Source: Candidatus Aminicenantota bacterium (GTDB taxonomy: Bacteria; Acidobacteriota; Aminicenantia; Aminicenantales; UBA8522). From it: 64,000 nucleotides of DNA. The notes under the pieces were generated by a model. The model saw nothing but the letters and a program-made list of their open reading frames with translations, searched no databases and was not told the DNA's origin. Positions 26,190 to 34,847 of this stretch are shown piece by piece. Position numbers and translations under genes: made by a program. Each line of letters begins with the position of its first letter. Position 1 is the first letter of the stretch. Where the stretch lies: NCBI GenBank assembly GCA_017886205.1, contig JAFNEO010000058.1, positions 1-64,000 of the forward strand, given 5' to 3'.

Positions 26190-26998
26190 TCTTTTTCTCC
26201 CCCGCTCTCCCGCTCCTTGGCCAAGCCGAGAACGTGGATCATCGCCTCATGGATCAGACCGTTCGAAGCCAGGGATTCCTGAGAGGAAATCTCGAACTCG
26301 CCGCCTTCAAAATCGGACACACGGCCGCCGGCCTCCCGGACGAACAGCGCGCCGGCGGCGTGATCCCAGGGCTTGAGCTTCAGTTCCCAGAACCCGTCGA
26401 ACCGGCCGCAGGCCACATAACAGAGGTCCATGGCCGCCGAGCCGCAGCGGCGGATAGCCTGGGCTCGGATCAGGAAATGATTGAAATGGGCGATGTTGTT
26501 GACCGGACTTTCCCGGAGGTCATAAGGGAACCCCGTGGCCAGAAGGCTCCTGTTCAGGTCATCGACGGCCGAGACCCTGACCCTCCGGCCGTTGAGGAAC
26601 GCCCCTTCTCCCTTCACGGCCTGGAACATCTCGTTCCTCATGGGGTCATAAACGACGCCGAGGATGACTCGACCCTGATGTTCCAGGGCGATAGAAACAG
26701 TGAATACAGGAAAGCGGTGGGCGAAATTGGTTGTTCCGTCGAGCGGGTCGAAAACCCAACGAAATTCCGCTTGTGCCTTGCGGCTCAAGCCTTCCTCGGC
26801 CAGGAATCCGTGGCCAGGGAAAGCCGTTGCCAGCCGGTCGAAGACCAGTTCCTGAGCTTGATGGTCGAAGTTCGTCACCAGGTCCACGACGCCCTTGTAA
26901 GAGATTTCCCGTCCTTCATCCATGCCCGACCGGAGCATTTGGCCGGCCTCGAGCGCCGCCCCGCGCGCCCCCTCCAGGAATTCATTCCATTTCGACAT
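26186..26998 (-). CDS. Inositol monophosphatase family protein
   Basis: This 270-residue Mg-dependent, lithium-sensitive-type phosphatase would hydrolyse inositol-1-phosphate or related sugar phosphates. The metal-site motifs are complete: 'FPGHGFLAEEG', 'WVFDPLDGTTNFAHRFP' and 'PWDHAAGALFVREAGGRVSDF'. Length is typical of SuhB. It has no Shine-Dalgarno, but a promoter whose -10 box ends 9 nt before the ATG, so the mRNA is probably leaderless. It is transcribed with the PA-IL-like gene. Confidence 0.92.
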   Translation of the reverse strand: MSKWNEFLEGARGAALEAGQMLRSGMDEGREISYKGVVDLVTNFDHQAQELVFDRLATAFPGHGFLAEEGLSRKAQAEFRWVFDPLDGTTNFAHRFPVFTVSIALEHQGRVILGVVYDPMRNEMFQAVKGEGAFLNGRRVRVSAVDDLNRSLLATGFPYDLRESPVNNIAHFNHFLIRAQAIRRCGSAAMDLCYVACGRFDGFWELKLKPWDHAAGALFVREAGGRVSDFEGGEFEISSQESLASNGLIHEAMIHVLGLAKERESGGEKE

Positions 26999-27007
26999 GG
27001 TTCATCT

Positions 27008-27036
27008 ATATTAGCAGGACGAGCTTTAGTTGGCAA
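27008..27036 (-). promoter_or_regulatory. Promoter of the inositol monophosphatase gene (probably leaderless)
   Basis: Minus strand: TTGCCA (27036-27031), 17-bp spacer, TAATAT (27013-27008). Only 9 bases separate the -10 box from the ATG at 26998. Confidence 0.6.
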
Positions 27037-27049
27037 CGAGGCAAACTCT

Positions 27050-27078
27050 TTGGATTTTGGCGCGTATTATACTATGAT
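27050..27078 (+). promoter_or_regulatory. Promoter of the HlyD-ABC-Yip1 operon
   Basis: TTGGAT (27050-27055), 17-bp spacer, TATGAT (27073-27078). It is back to back with the inositol monophosphatase promoter. The ATG is 15 nt after the -10 box, with only a weak GAGCGAG site. Confidence 0.55.
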
Positions 27079-27093
27079 ATTGAGCGAGCGATC

Positions 27094-28383
27094 ATGAAAT
27101 ACCGCATCATCTGGCGCAGAAAAACAGGCGATCCGGAAACCGAAACGGCTGTGGGGACACGGCCCAAGCCCAAACGGAAGAAGGTCATCATCATCTCGGC
27201 GGTCTGCCTCCTGATCGCCGTCATCGTCATCGCCAACCTCACTTCCCAGAGGGAGAAATCGGTCAAGGTCACGCTCGAGAAGGCCTCCCTCCATGACTTG
27301 ACAGCGCTCATTTCCGCCTCGGGAGAAGTCAAGCCGAAAAAGAGCATCAACATCAGCGCTAATGTCCCCGGGCGGATCATCAAGATCGGCGTCCTCGAGG
27401 GCCAGATAGTCAAGGCCGGCGACTTTCTCCTTAAGCTCGACCCCACCCAGTACGAGGCCAACGCCGAGAGGGACAAGGCGCTCATCCAATCCTTCAGGTC
27501 CCAGCTCATCCAGTCCGAAGCGCGGATGAAAAGGGAGCAGAACAACTACGACCGGCAAAAGCAGCTTTACGACAGCCAGCTCATTTCCCAAGAACAGCTG
27601 GAGACGGCGAAGATCCAGTTCGACATCGCCCGGGCCGAGGCCCAAGCCTACAGGCATCAGATCGAGCAGGCCGCGGCCTCGCTCAAGAGCACTCTCGATA
27701 GCCTGAGCAAGACCGTTTATAACTCTCCGATCGACGGGATCATCACCAGCCTCCGAGTGGAAGAGGGAGAGGTGGCCGTCATCGGCACGATGAACAACCC
27801 CGGGACCGTTCTCATGACCATCGCCGACCTTTCCGAGATGGAGGTGGAGGTCGAAGTGGACGAGACCGACGTGGTCGGAGTCAAGCTCGGCCAATCGGCG
27901 GATGTGAAGGTCGATGCCCTCCCCAACCAGGTCCTCAAGGGAACGGTCACCGAGATCGGAAGCTCGGCCATCGCCAAGCTGACCACCTCCCAGCAGGAAT
28001 CCCGGGATTTCCAGGTCACTATTACCTTGAGCGATCCTCCCAACACGCTCAAGCCGGGCCTCTCCGCGTCCGCCGATATCATCACGGCGGAGAAGAAAGG
28101 CGTGCTGGCCGTCCCGATCTCCGCCCTCGTCATTAGAGAAAAAGCAAGCGATAGCCCGTCCAAGAAAGAGAAGGTCGAAGAAGAAGAAGGAGTCTATGTC
28201 GTCGAGAGTGGGCGCGCCAAGTTCTTGCCCGTCAGCAAGGGGATCATGGGCGGACTCTTGATCGAGATTTCCGCCGGCCTCAAGGAGGGCCAGGAAGTCA
28301 TCGTCGGCCCCTATAATTCCCTCCGCGAACTCAAGGACGGAGTCCTCGTCAAGACCGGGGTGAAAACGCCAGAATCAGAATGA
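27094..28383 (+). CDS. HlyD/MacA-type membrane-fusion (adaptor) protein
   Basis: This 429-residue periplasmic adaptor is anchored by one helix ('[20 protein letters not shown]'). The split lipoyl/barrel-sandwich domain ('[44 protein letters not shown]'), a long coiled-coil hairpin (about residues 125-215) and the beta-barrel ('[33 protein letters not shown]') follow in MacA order. It would link an inner-membrane ABC pump to an outer-membrane channel. The start at 27094 is chosen from the membrane-anchor position and promoter. Its stop overlaps the ABC gene ATG by 4 nt. Confidence 0.9.
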   Translation: MKYRIIWRRKTGDPETETAVGTRPKPKRKKVIIISAVCLLIAVIVIANLTSQREKSVKVTLEKASLHDLTALISASGEVKPKKSINISANVPGRIIKIGVLEGQIVKAGDFLLKLDPTQYEANAERDKALIQSFRSQLIQSEARMKREQNNYDRQKQLYDSQLISQEQLETAKIQFDIARAEAQAYRHQIEQAAASLKSTLDSLSKTVYNSPIDGIITSLRVEEGEVAVIGTMNNPGTVLMTIADLSEMEVEVEVDETDVVGVKLGQSADVKVDALPNQVLKGTVTEIGSSAIAKLTTSQQESRDFQVTITLSDPPNTLKPGLSASADIITAEKKGVLAVPISALVIREKASDSPSKKEKVEEEEGVYVVESGRAKFLPVSKGIMGGLLIEISAGLKEGQEVIVGPYNSLRELKDGVLVKTGVKTPESE

Positions 28384-29087
28384 GTCTCCAAGACGGCAGC
28401 CTGATCAGGGCGGAAAATCTCTGGAAAGTCTACGAGCTCGAAAAACAGAAAGTCAAAGCCCTTCAGGGTGTCTCCTTCACTGTCATGTCTAACGAATTCA
28501 TGGCCATCATGGGACCTTCCGGAAGCGGCAAGTCCACGCTGATGAATATCATCGGCTGCCTGGACACGCCCACTGAGGGGAAATATCACCTCAACGGCCG
28601 ACTGGTCAGCGCCCTGACCGAGAACGAGCTGGCCCATATCCGGAACCGGGAGATCGGGTTTGTCTTCCAGGTATTCAACCTTCTCCCCCGGGCCACCGCC
28701 TTTCGCAACGTCGAATTGCCTCTAATCTACAAGGGGACCAAGAAAGGCGATCGGGAAGCCAAGGTCAGGCGGGCCTTGGAGATGGTCGAGATGTCTGCCC
28801 GGATGAGCCACCGTCCCCCCGAACTCTCCGGGGGAGAGAGGCAGCGGGTGGCCATCGCCCGGGCATTGGTCAATGAGCCTTCGATCATCCTGGCTGACGA
28901 GCCGACCGGCAACCTCGACTCCAGGACGGGATCTGAAATCATCAGCCTGTTCCGGAAGCTGCACGACCAGGGGAACACCATCATCATCGTCACCCACGAC
29001 AAGGAAATCGCCGACCAGACGCAGCGGGTCATTTTCTTGCGCGACGGAAAGATCGAGTGGGACAAACGGCAAGAAAGAGAAGTATGA
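28380..29087 (+). CDS. ABC transporter ATP-binding protein (MacB/LolD class)
   Basis: This 235-residue ATPase has Walker A '[16 protein letters not shown]', a Q-loop region ('[26 protein letters not shown]'), signature '[15 protein letters not shown]' and Walker B '[12 protein letters not shown]', which place it in the MacB/LolD/FtsE-like group. It is coupled by ATGA overlaps to the adaptor before it and the Yip1 protein after it. An FtsX/MacB permease would be expected beside it and is missing from the operon. Confidence 0.95.
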   Translation: MSLQDGSLIRAENLWKVYELEKQKVKALQGVSFTVMSNEFMAIMGPSGSGKSTLMNIIGCLDTPTEGKYHLNGRLVSALTENELAHIRNREIGFVFQVFNLLPRATAFRNVELPLIYKGTKKGDREAKVRRALEMVEMSARMSHRPPELSGGERQRVAIARALVNEPSIILADEPTGNLDSRTGSEIISLFRKLHDQGNTIIIVTHDKEIADQTQRVIFLRDGKIEWDKRQEREV

Positions 29088-29785
29088 ACTTCTGCGGCCG
29101 CCTGATCGGGACATTTTTTGACCCCGGCCGGACCTTCAGGGCCATCTCAGAGCGTCCCCTCTGGGTGGATGTCCTCATCGTTCTCCTCATCCTGATCTCG
29201 CTCTATACCTACCTCATTTTCCCGTTCGGTCAAAAGGACAGCCTCCGGTCATTGGAGGACAATGCGGCAAAACTCAAGGCCAAGTGGGGCGAGTCTCGAT
29301 ATGCGAGTTACCTCGAGAGGATGAAGGGCCAGGACCGCTCCCTGACTGCGTTTCTGGTCACGCCCCTGACCTATATTGTCGGTTTCCTTTTTTCGGCGCT
29401 CATCGTCCTGGGGATGGGACGCTTGGTCTCGACCCAGGGCAATTATCTTCAGGTCTTCTCCTCACTCCTCCACGCCAATCTCGTGGACAAGCTCCTGGGC
29501 AACGGCCTGCGGCTGTTCCTCATCTCCGGCCGGAAGTCGGTGCTCGAGACTTCGACCGGCCTGCCCGTCCTCTTCCCCAAGCTGGACGTCATGTCCACCG
29601 CCTATGTGCTCCTAGGCCAGGTGGATTTGTTCCAACTCTGGACGTTCTGCCTGTTCGGGATCGGCCTGGCTGCGGCCTTCAAAATCACTCTGAAGAAGGG
29701 GCTTGTCATCTCTTTCGCCTTCTGGCTCCTCAAGAGCGGGCTTACCGCGGCCCTCACCGTGCTTCGGACCCGCCTGATGCAATAG
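29084..29785 (+). CDS. Yip1-family polytopic membrane protein
   Basis: This 233-residue protein starts with the Yip1-type signature '[38 protein letters not shown]' and has about five hydrophobic segments. It begins at an ATGA overlap with the ABC gene, so the three are one operon. It takes the place where a permease subunit would stand, but it has no FtsX/MacB periplasmic domain. Its role with the ABC ATPase is unknown. The intergenic repeat begins directly at its stop. Confidence 0.72.
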   Translation: MNFCGRLIGTFFDPGRTFRAISERPLWVDVLIVLLILISLYTYLIFPFGQKDSLRSLEDNAAKLKAKWGESRYASYLERMKGQDRSLTAFLVTPLTYIVGFLFSALIVLGMGRLVSTQGNYLQVFSSLLHANLVDKLLGNGLRLFLISGRKSVLETSTGLPVLFPKLDVMSTAYVLLGQVDLFQLWTFCLFGIGLAAAFKITLKKGLVISFAFWLLKSGLTAALTVLRTRLMQ

Positions 29786-30034
29786 GCTCGGGGAAGCTCG
29801 GGAGAATCCCTCCGAAAGACGCGAATTTTTCCCGGCGTGAAAAATTCCCTCCCTGTCCTCGCTTCGCTCTCCTCTCGGCAAGCCGAGAGGAACCGTGCCC
29901 GCTACACTGCGGAGGGCTTTCGTAGGGACTCTCCGACCATTCCCCGAAACGTCTACCGTTTTTTCCCCTCCTAATTCTCTAGGAGGGGAAGGGGAGGTTA
30001 ATGAGGTTCAGACAGAGTCTTGGAGGCGTTTCGG
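29784..30034 (+). repeat. Long intergenic repeat, copy 2
   Basis: This element starts with GGCTCGGG at the Yip1 stop and ends with CGTTTCGG. Its distal half holds an outer inverted repeat CCGAAACG (29945-29952) / CGTTTCGG (30027-30034) enclosing a 9-bp hairpin CCCCTCCTA/TAGGAGGGG with loop ATTCTC (29966-29989). A conserved 'GGTTAATGAGRTTC' and 'ACAGAGTCTTGG' follow the hairpin. The proximal half is rich in short palindromes. No ORF is shared by all copies. Confidence 0.8.
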
Positions 30035-30101
30035 AATAACATTTTCTCTATTCCCAAGTTGTTCATTCTAACCATCTCAGGATGAGAGAAGCTGACACTA
30101 T

Positions 30102-30130
30102 TTGACAGAAAAGGGCGGACATCATAAATT
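30102..30130 (+). promoter_or_regulatory. Promoter of the PATAN-miaA-hflX operon (probably leaderless)
   Basis: Perfect -35 TTGACA (30102-30107), 17-bp spacer, -10 TAAATT (30125-30130). The ATG is at 30137, only 6 bases further, right at the predicted transcription start. Confidence 0.7.
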
Positions 30131-30136
30131 AGCAGT

Positions 30137-31240
30137 ATGGCTGAAGAGATCTGGCGCGGCAACCTGATCGCAACTTCTTTCCCCCAGGTCGTTTTCCGGA
30201 TTTGGGAGAAACGCGACTCCGGCCGGCTGACGGTCCAGGGCGAAGAAGCCGAAAGGTCGCTCTGTTTCATCGACGGGGACCTGGCCATGGCCGAAGGTTC
30301 CTTCTCCGGCGAAGAGTTCTTGAAAAAGCTGCTGTCCATCCATGCCCTGACCGCCCTCCAGGCCGAGGAGTGCGCCGGTTTTGCCCGCGAGAACAATGTC
30401 TCCTATCCGCGGGCGCTCGTCGAGAAGGGGATCATTCCCCCGTCCCGAGCCTGGGAATCGTTGGCCGAGTTCTGGATGGAGGAGCTTTTCGCCGTTTTCG
30501 ACTGGACCCGGGCGGACCTCACCTTCGACCCCGGCTCGATCATCTCTAACGCCCTTGTCTATGCGCTATTCCCCACCCCTGCCATTGTCCTCAGGGGCAT
30601 CCGCCGGATGAAGAAAACCGACCTGATCGGGGCCTTCCTTCCGGCGGAGGCCGAGGCCGTTCAACTCCTTTCGCCCGTGCATGCCGACCATCTCCATCTC
30701 GCGCCCCACGAAAAGCACGTGCTCGGCATCCTCCGAGTGACTCCTCGGCTGAGCGACCTCTATGCTCAGAGCCAGGCCGGAAAGTGGGAAACTCAAAAAG
30801 CCGTCTTCGCCTTCCTTACCTTGGGGTTGGCCGGACTCTCCCCGACTCCCAACCTCACCAAACCGTCGCCGAAGTTGTCATCGGCCGGCCTGGAAAAGAT
30901 CTGGACCGACTTCAACGACAAGTGCTCTTACATTTATAGATACATTTCCAAAGAGATCGGCCCGGTGGGTTTGAGCGTCCTGGAAAAAGCGCTGGAGGAC
31001 ATCCGGACGCGTCTGGCTCCTCCATTCCAGCGGCTCGAACTGCGGGCCGACGGCCGGGTCGAATTCAGCCCTTTTCCCCTGATGAGCCTGACCCTGTTCA
31101 CGGAGGAGACCCGGAAATACTTCATCCGCGTGCTCAACGAGATCCTTATGGCGGAAGTCCTGGCCGTCAAGAAGACGTTGGGCAATGCCCATGAAGCCGG
31201 GATTGTCAAGAGTCTGGAGAGGATCGGAGAGCCGAATTGA
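30137..31240 (+). CDS. PATAN/DUF4388-like regulatory protein
   Basis: This 367-residue soluble protein begins like PATAN/DUF4388 domains ('GNLIATSFPQVVFRIWEKRDSGRLTVQGEEAERSLCFIDGDLAMAEG', residues 6-53), which occur in bacterial signalling proteins. A helical middle section contains 'ARENNVSYPRALVEKGIIPPSRAWESL', and the C-terminal part (about 255-365) is a separate alpha-helical domain of unknown type. No catalytic motif is visible. It heads the miaA-hflX operon. It has no Shine-Dalgarno and its ATG is 6 nt from the -10 box. Confidence 0.6.
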   Translation: MAEEIWRGNLIATSFPQVVFRIWEKRDSGRLTVQGEEAERSLCFIDGDLAMAEGSFSGEEFLKKLLSIHALTALQAEECAGFARENNVSYPRALVEKGIIPPSRAWESLAEFWMEELFAVFDWTRADLTFDPGSIISNALVYALFPTPAIVLRGIRRMKKTDLIGAFLPAEAEAVQLLSPVHADHLHLAPHEKHVLGILRVTPRLSDLYAQSQAGKWETQKAVFAFLTLGLAGLSPTPNLTKPSPKLSSAGLEKIWTDFNDKCSYIYRYISKEIGPVGLSVLEKALEDIRTRLAPPFQRLELRADGRVEFSPFPLMSLTLFTEETRKYFIRVLNEILMAEVLAVKKTLGNAHEAGIVKSLERIGEPN

Positions 31241-31317
31241 CGCGGAAACAGACCCTGGCTATCCTCCTTCTCCTGACCCTGATCGCCGTTTGGCTCCTGA
31301 TCAAAATTGCAACCTAG
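31237..31317 (+). CDS. 26-residue single-span membrane micro-ORF
   Basis: Starting at a TTG that overlaps the PATAN stop (TTGA), the frame reads 'MTRKQTLAILLLLTLI' then 'AVWLLIKIAT'. That is a basic N-terminus, about 19 hydrophobic residues and a short tail. It fills the gap between the PATAN gene and miaA exactly, and its stop lies 8 nt inside miaA. It is too short for usual gene calling. The overlaps suggest it is translated and couples miaA, but coding is inferred. Confidence 0.45.
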   Translation: MTRKQTLAILLLLTLIAVWLLIKIAT

Positions 31318-32233
31318 AAAGCGGCGCCTAATTATCATCCTGGGACCCACGGGAGTGGGCAAGAGCGCGGCGGGGGTATATCTGGCCCGGAGATTCGGGG
31401 GTGAGATCATCAACTGCGACTCGATGCAGGTTTACCGCGGCTTCGACATCGGCACCGACAAACCGACACCCGAAATGCGGAAGCTGGTGCCTCACCATCT
31501 CCTCGATATCGCGGAGCCATCGGACCAGTTCACGGCCGCGGACTTCGTCCGGCAGGCACTCGCCGCGGTGCGGCTGATCGAGGAGCGGGGCCGTCTGCCC
31601 TTCGTCGTCGGCGGCACCGGGCTCTACCTCAAAGCCCTTCTCGACGGGCTGTTTCCCGGCCCGGGCCGGGATCCGGAGCTGCGCCGGAAGCTCGAGCAGG
31701 AGGCCGGCGAGAGGGGCTGGCAAAGCCTACGCCGGAAGCTCGAGGAGGTCGATCCCGGGTATGCCCGACTCATCGGGGAAAAGGACAAGGTCCGGATCAT
31801 CCGGGCCCTGGAGGTGTATTATCTCACCCGGAAACCCATCTCGGAACATTTCGAGGGCACTCGATCGGAGGTGGCCGATTTCCATCTCGTCAAAATTGGG
31901 TTACAATTGGAGAGGAAAGAGCTGTACCGGATGATCGAGGAGCGGGTGGATAGGATGTTCCAGGACGGGATCGTCGGAGAGGTCCGCAGCCTTCTGGCCG
32001 CGGGTGTGGAGGAGAGCGCGCCTCCGTTTCGGGCCCTGGGGTACAAGCATGTCCTCGCCCATCTGAAAGGCGCGATCTCTCTGGAAGAGGCCGGGCGGCT
32101 GACCAAACAGGATACCCGCCATTATGCCAAAAGACAGATCTCCTGGTTCCGGAAGATGGCGGGAGTGACCTGGTTTCCGGCCGGAGATCACGCCTCTCTG
32201 GCCGCCTTCCTGGAGGCTCAATTCGCGGCTTAG
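31307..32233 (+). CDS. miaA: tRNA dimethylallyltransferase
   Basis: MiaA adds the isopentenyl group to A37 of tRNAs that read UNN codons. The 308-residue protein shows the P-loop 'ILGPTGVGKSAAGVYLA', 'NCDSMQVYRGFDIGTDKP', 'HHLLDIAEPSDQFTAADF', 'FVVGGTGLYLKALLDGL' and 'KQDTRHYAKRQISWFRK'. The start appears to be TTG at 31307, inside the end of the micro-ORF; no ATG precedes the P-loop. It is followed after 2 nt by hflX, a pairing known in E. coli (miaA-hfq-hflX), but hfq is absent here. Confidence 0.95.
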   Translation: MQPRKRRLIIILGPTGVGKSAAGVYLARRFGGEIINCDSMQVYRGFDIGTDKPTPEMRKLVPHHLLDIAEPSDQFTAADFVRQALAAVRLIEERGRLPFVVGGTGLYLKALLDGLFPGPGRDPELRRKLEQEAGERGWQSLRRKLEEVDPGYARLIGEKDKVRIIRALEVYYLTRKPISEHFEGTRSEVADFHLVKIGLQLERKELYRMIEERVDRMFQDGIVGEVRSLLAAGVEESAPPFRALGYKHVLAHLKGAISLEEAGRLTKQDTRHYAKRQISWFRKMAGVTWFPAGDHASLAAFLEAQFAA

Positions 32234-32235
32234 CC

Positions 32236-33498
32236 ATGGAAAAAGCGATCCTGGTCCACCTGGCGACTAGCCGGAAAGAAAAGGCGGAAGCCGAGGAATC
32301 GATCGAGGAACTGGCCCACCTGGCGGCGGCGGCGGGCGCCCGGGTCGTGGACAAGGTCTTCCAGTACCGGCCGCGGATCAGTCCGAAATACTTCATCGGA
32401 CAGGGAAAGGCCGAAGAGCTGGCCCGCCTCAAAGAGGAACGTCGGGCCGACCTCGTCATCTTCGATCACAACCTCAACCCCATCCAGCAGAGGAGTCTGG
32501 AGGACAGAATCGAATCCAAGGTCGTCGACCGGACGCAGCTCATCCTCGACATCTTCGCCCGGCGGGCCCGAAGCAACGAAGGCAAGCTCCAGGTCGAGCT
32601 GGCCCGACTGACCTACCTCTTGCCACGCCTGAGCGGAAAAGGGACCTCCCTCTCCCGGCTGGGGGCCGGGATCCGCACCCGAGGCCCTGGCGAGATGAAG
32701 CTGGAGGAAGACAGGCGGAGAATCACCGACCGGATTTCCCGGATCAAGAATGAGATTTTGGGCATTCAGAGGAGGCGGGAAAACCAGAGGGAGAGCCGGA
32801 GAAAAAGCCCGGTGCCGACCGTCTCTCTCGTCGGCTACACCAGCTCCGGCAAGTCGACCCTCTTCAACGCGCTCTGCCGCGAGACGGTCTTCACCTCGTC
32901 GGCCCTTTTCGCTACATTGGACCCGGTCTTGCGCCGGGTGGAATATGCAGACGGTGTCTTTTTCTTTCTGAGCGACACCGTCGGGTTCATCAGGAAACTC
33001 CCCGTCGAGCTGGTCTCTTCCTTCCGGGCCACCCTGGAAGAGATCCGGGAGGCCGACTGCCTGTGCCACGTCATCGACCTCACTTCGCCGTCCTCGGACG
33101 AGCGGGCCCGGGCCGTCGAGAACATCCTGGCCGAAATCGGGACCGGGGATGTCCCCGTCATCAAGGTCTTCAACAAGATCGACCTTCTGCCCTCGAAGGA
33201 GGAGCTCCTGGCCCGGAATGAATCGGCCGGTGAGCAGACCGTGTTTATCTCTGCTCAGACGGGGGAAGGAATATCGAGTCTCAAAGATAAGATCCGGCGC
33301 CTCCTGTTCAAGGGCTTTCGCCTGTATCACCTGCGCATCCCCAAGGGCCGGAAAGACTTGATCCCCTCTTTCGACCGGTGGTCGCTCGTCCTGAAGAAAC
33401 GCGAGGACGGAGATTTCTCCGAGATCAAGATTATGGCCAATCCCAAATTCATGGTAAACTATCTTCCCTATCTCGTCCAAGGAGAAGAGAATTGGTGA
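32236..33498 (+). CDS. hflX: Ribosome-associated GTPase HflX
   Basis: HflX binds the 50S subunit and can split stalled ribosomes. The 420-residue protein has the N-terminal HflX domain ('SRKEKAEAEESIEELAHLAAAAGARVV', 'PKYFIGQGKAEEL', 'VVDRTQLILDIFARRARSNEGKLQVELA') and the G domain with 'LVGYTSSGKSTLFN', 'FATLDPVLRRV', 'SDTVGFIRKLP' and 'NKIDLL'. It follows miaA by 2 nt, and its stop overlaps the GTG of the TPR-SLH lipoprotein. Confidence 0.96.
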   Translation: MEKAILVHLATSRKEKAEAEESIEELAHLAAAAGARVVDKVFQYRPRISPKYFIGQGKAEELARLKEERRADLVIFDHNLNPIQQRSLEDRIESKVVDRTQLILDIFARRARSNEGKLQVELARLTYLLPRLSGKGTSLSRLGAGIRTRGPGEMKLEEDRRRITDRISRIKNEILGIQRRRENQRESRRKSPVPTVSLVGYTSSGKSTLFNALCRETVFTSSALFATLDPVLRRVEYADGVFFFLSDTVGFIRKLPVELVSSFRATLEEIREADCLCHVIDLTSPSSDERARAVENILAEIGTGDVPVIKVFNKIDLLPSKEELLARNESAGEQTVFISAQTGEGISSLKDKIRRLLFKGFRLYHLRIPKGRKDLIPSFDRWSLVLKKREDGDFSEIKIMANPKFMVNYLPYLVQGEENW

Positions 33499-34814
33499 AA
33501 AAGGCCTGCTGTCTCGGGGCTCTTTCCATCTTCCTGATCTCCTGCGTCACCGTCGCACCTCCTCCGCCGAACCTGTACATCGAAAACCTGCCCCAGTCTC
33601 TGGTCACTCCATTGACACTCGAGGAGCGCATCCAGATGGAAGAGGCTTGGGACTACCTGAGACAGGGCCGGCTGGACAGGGCCGAAAAAGCCTTTCTGCG
33701 GCTGGGCCCCTCGAGCCCGCTGTACGCCGTCGGACTCGGGTATGTGTCTTTTCTCCAGGATAACTTCCCGGGCGCCGAAGAAAACTTCAAGCTGGCGCTG
33801 AAAGAGACCCCTGGCTCTCTGCTCGCCAACCTTGGGCTCGTCCAGCTCTACCAAAAAACGGGCGAAGAGGACAAGACATTCAACGCGCTTCGGGAGGTCC
33901 TGAAGATCGAGCCCCTGAATTCCTGGGCGAAGGAAGGATACGAGAGCCTCAAAGCGCAGAAGACAGAACAGTCCGTGGCCTCGGCTGGGGAAGCGGCCGC
34001 CAAAGGGGATATCGAGACGGCCAAGGAATCCTATCTCAAGGCCCTTCATTACTCGCCGGAGTCAGTCGAGATCCATCTGGCCCTGGCCGGTCTTTATAGG
34101 AGCGAGAACAAAATTCCGAACGCTCTCGTCCATTTGAAGGCGGCGGCCGCCGGCGCCCCGGACAATATCGAGGCCTTACAGAAGTATGCCGCGACGCTGG
34201 CCGAGGCCAAGCAGTACGATCGGAGCCTGGATTTTTATCAGAGAGTGCTGGAGCTCGACAGTGGAAACGAAGAGGCTCGGCAGCAGGTCGAGGTCTTGAA
34301 GGATAAGCTCGGCATCGTCGAGCTTCCCAGCCGGTATAACGAAATTCCCGTCGCCGCGGCCGTAACCCGGGAAGACATCGCCGCCCTACTGGCCGTCAAG
34401 CTCAAGGACGTCCTGGAGGAGACCACGGCCCAGCCGCCCATTATCATCGATATCTCCGCCTCTTGGGCCTCCAAGTTCATCCTTAAAGTCACATCGCTGG
34501 GCCTTCTCGAGGTCCATTCCAACCACGCCTTTCAGCCGAAGCGGACCCTGACCAGGGCGGAGCTCGCCCAGACGCTCTTCCGGGCTATCCAATATCTCGA
34601 GGGCAAAGGCCACAGGTTCATCCATCAGATCCCGCCGAACAGGATCCAGGTTCAGGACGTTTCCCCTGACCATTTGTATTACCAGCCGATCAGCCAGATC
34701 CTTTCCTACCAAATCATGGAACTCTACGCAGATAAGACCTTCCGGCCCGACCAGCCCGTCCCCGGGCCCGAGGCCGTCAAGACGATCGATATCCTGCTGG
34801 CGCTGGTGCGCTGA
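33495..34814 (+). CDS. TPR lipoprotein with C-terminal S-layer-homology domain
   Basis: This 439-residue lipoprotein begins 'KKACCLGALSIFLISCVTV'. TPR repeats cover about residues 45-275. The C-terminal 140 residues look like S-layer homology repeats ('ISASWASKFILKVTSLGLLEV', 'FQPKRTLTRAELAQTLFRAI', 'DVSPDHLYYQPISQILSYQIMELYADKTFRPDQPVPG'). It is probably on the outer membrane and may bind surface polymers. The start is GTG at 33495, overlapping the hflX stop, behind AAGGAG. Confidence 0.85.
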   Translation: MKKACCLGALSIFLISCVTVAPPPPNLYIENLPQSLVTPLTLEERIQMEEAWDYLRQGRLDRAEKAFLRLGPSSPLYAVGLGYVSFLQDNFPGAEENFKLALKETPGSLLANLGLVQLYQKTGEEDKTFNALREVLKIEPLNSWAKEGYESLKAQKTEQSVASAGEAAAKGDIETAKESYLKALHYSPESVEIHLALAGLYRSENKIPNALVHLKAAAAGAPDNIEALQKYAATLAEAKQYDRSLDFYQRVLELDSGNEEARQQVEVLKDKLGIVELPSRYNEIPVAAAVTREDIAALLAVKLKDVLEETTAQPPIIIDISASWASKFILKVTSLGLLEVHSNHAFQPKRTLTRAELAQTLFRAIQYLEGKGHRFIHQIPPNRIQVQDVSPDHLYYQPISQILSYQIMELYADKTFRPDQPVPGPEAVKTIDILLALVR

Positions 34815-34847
34815 TAAAACAACGGGGAAAGAGACGGCAGGGACGCG

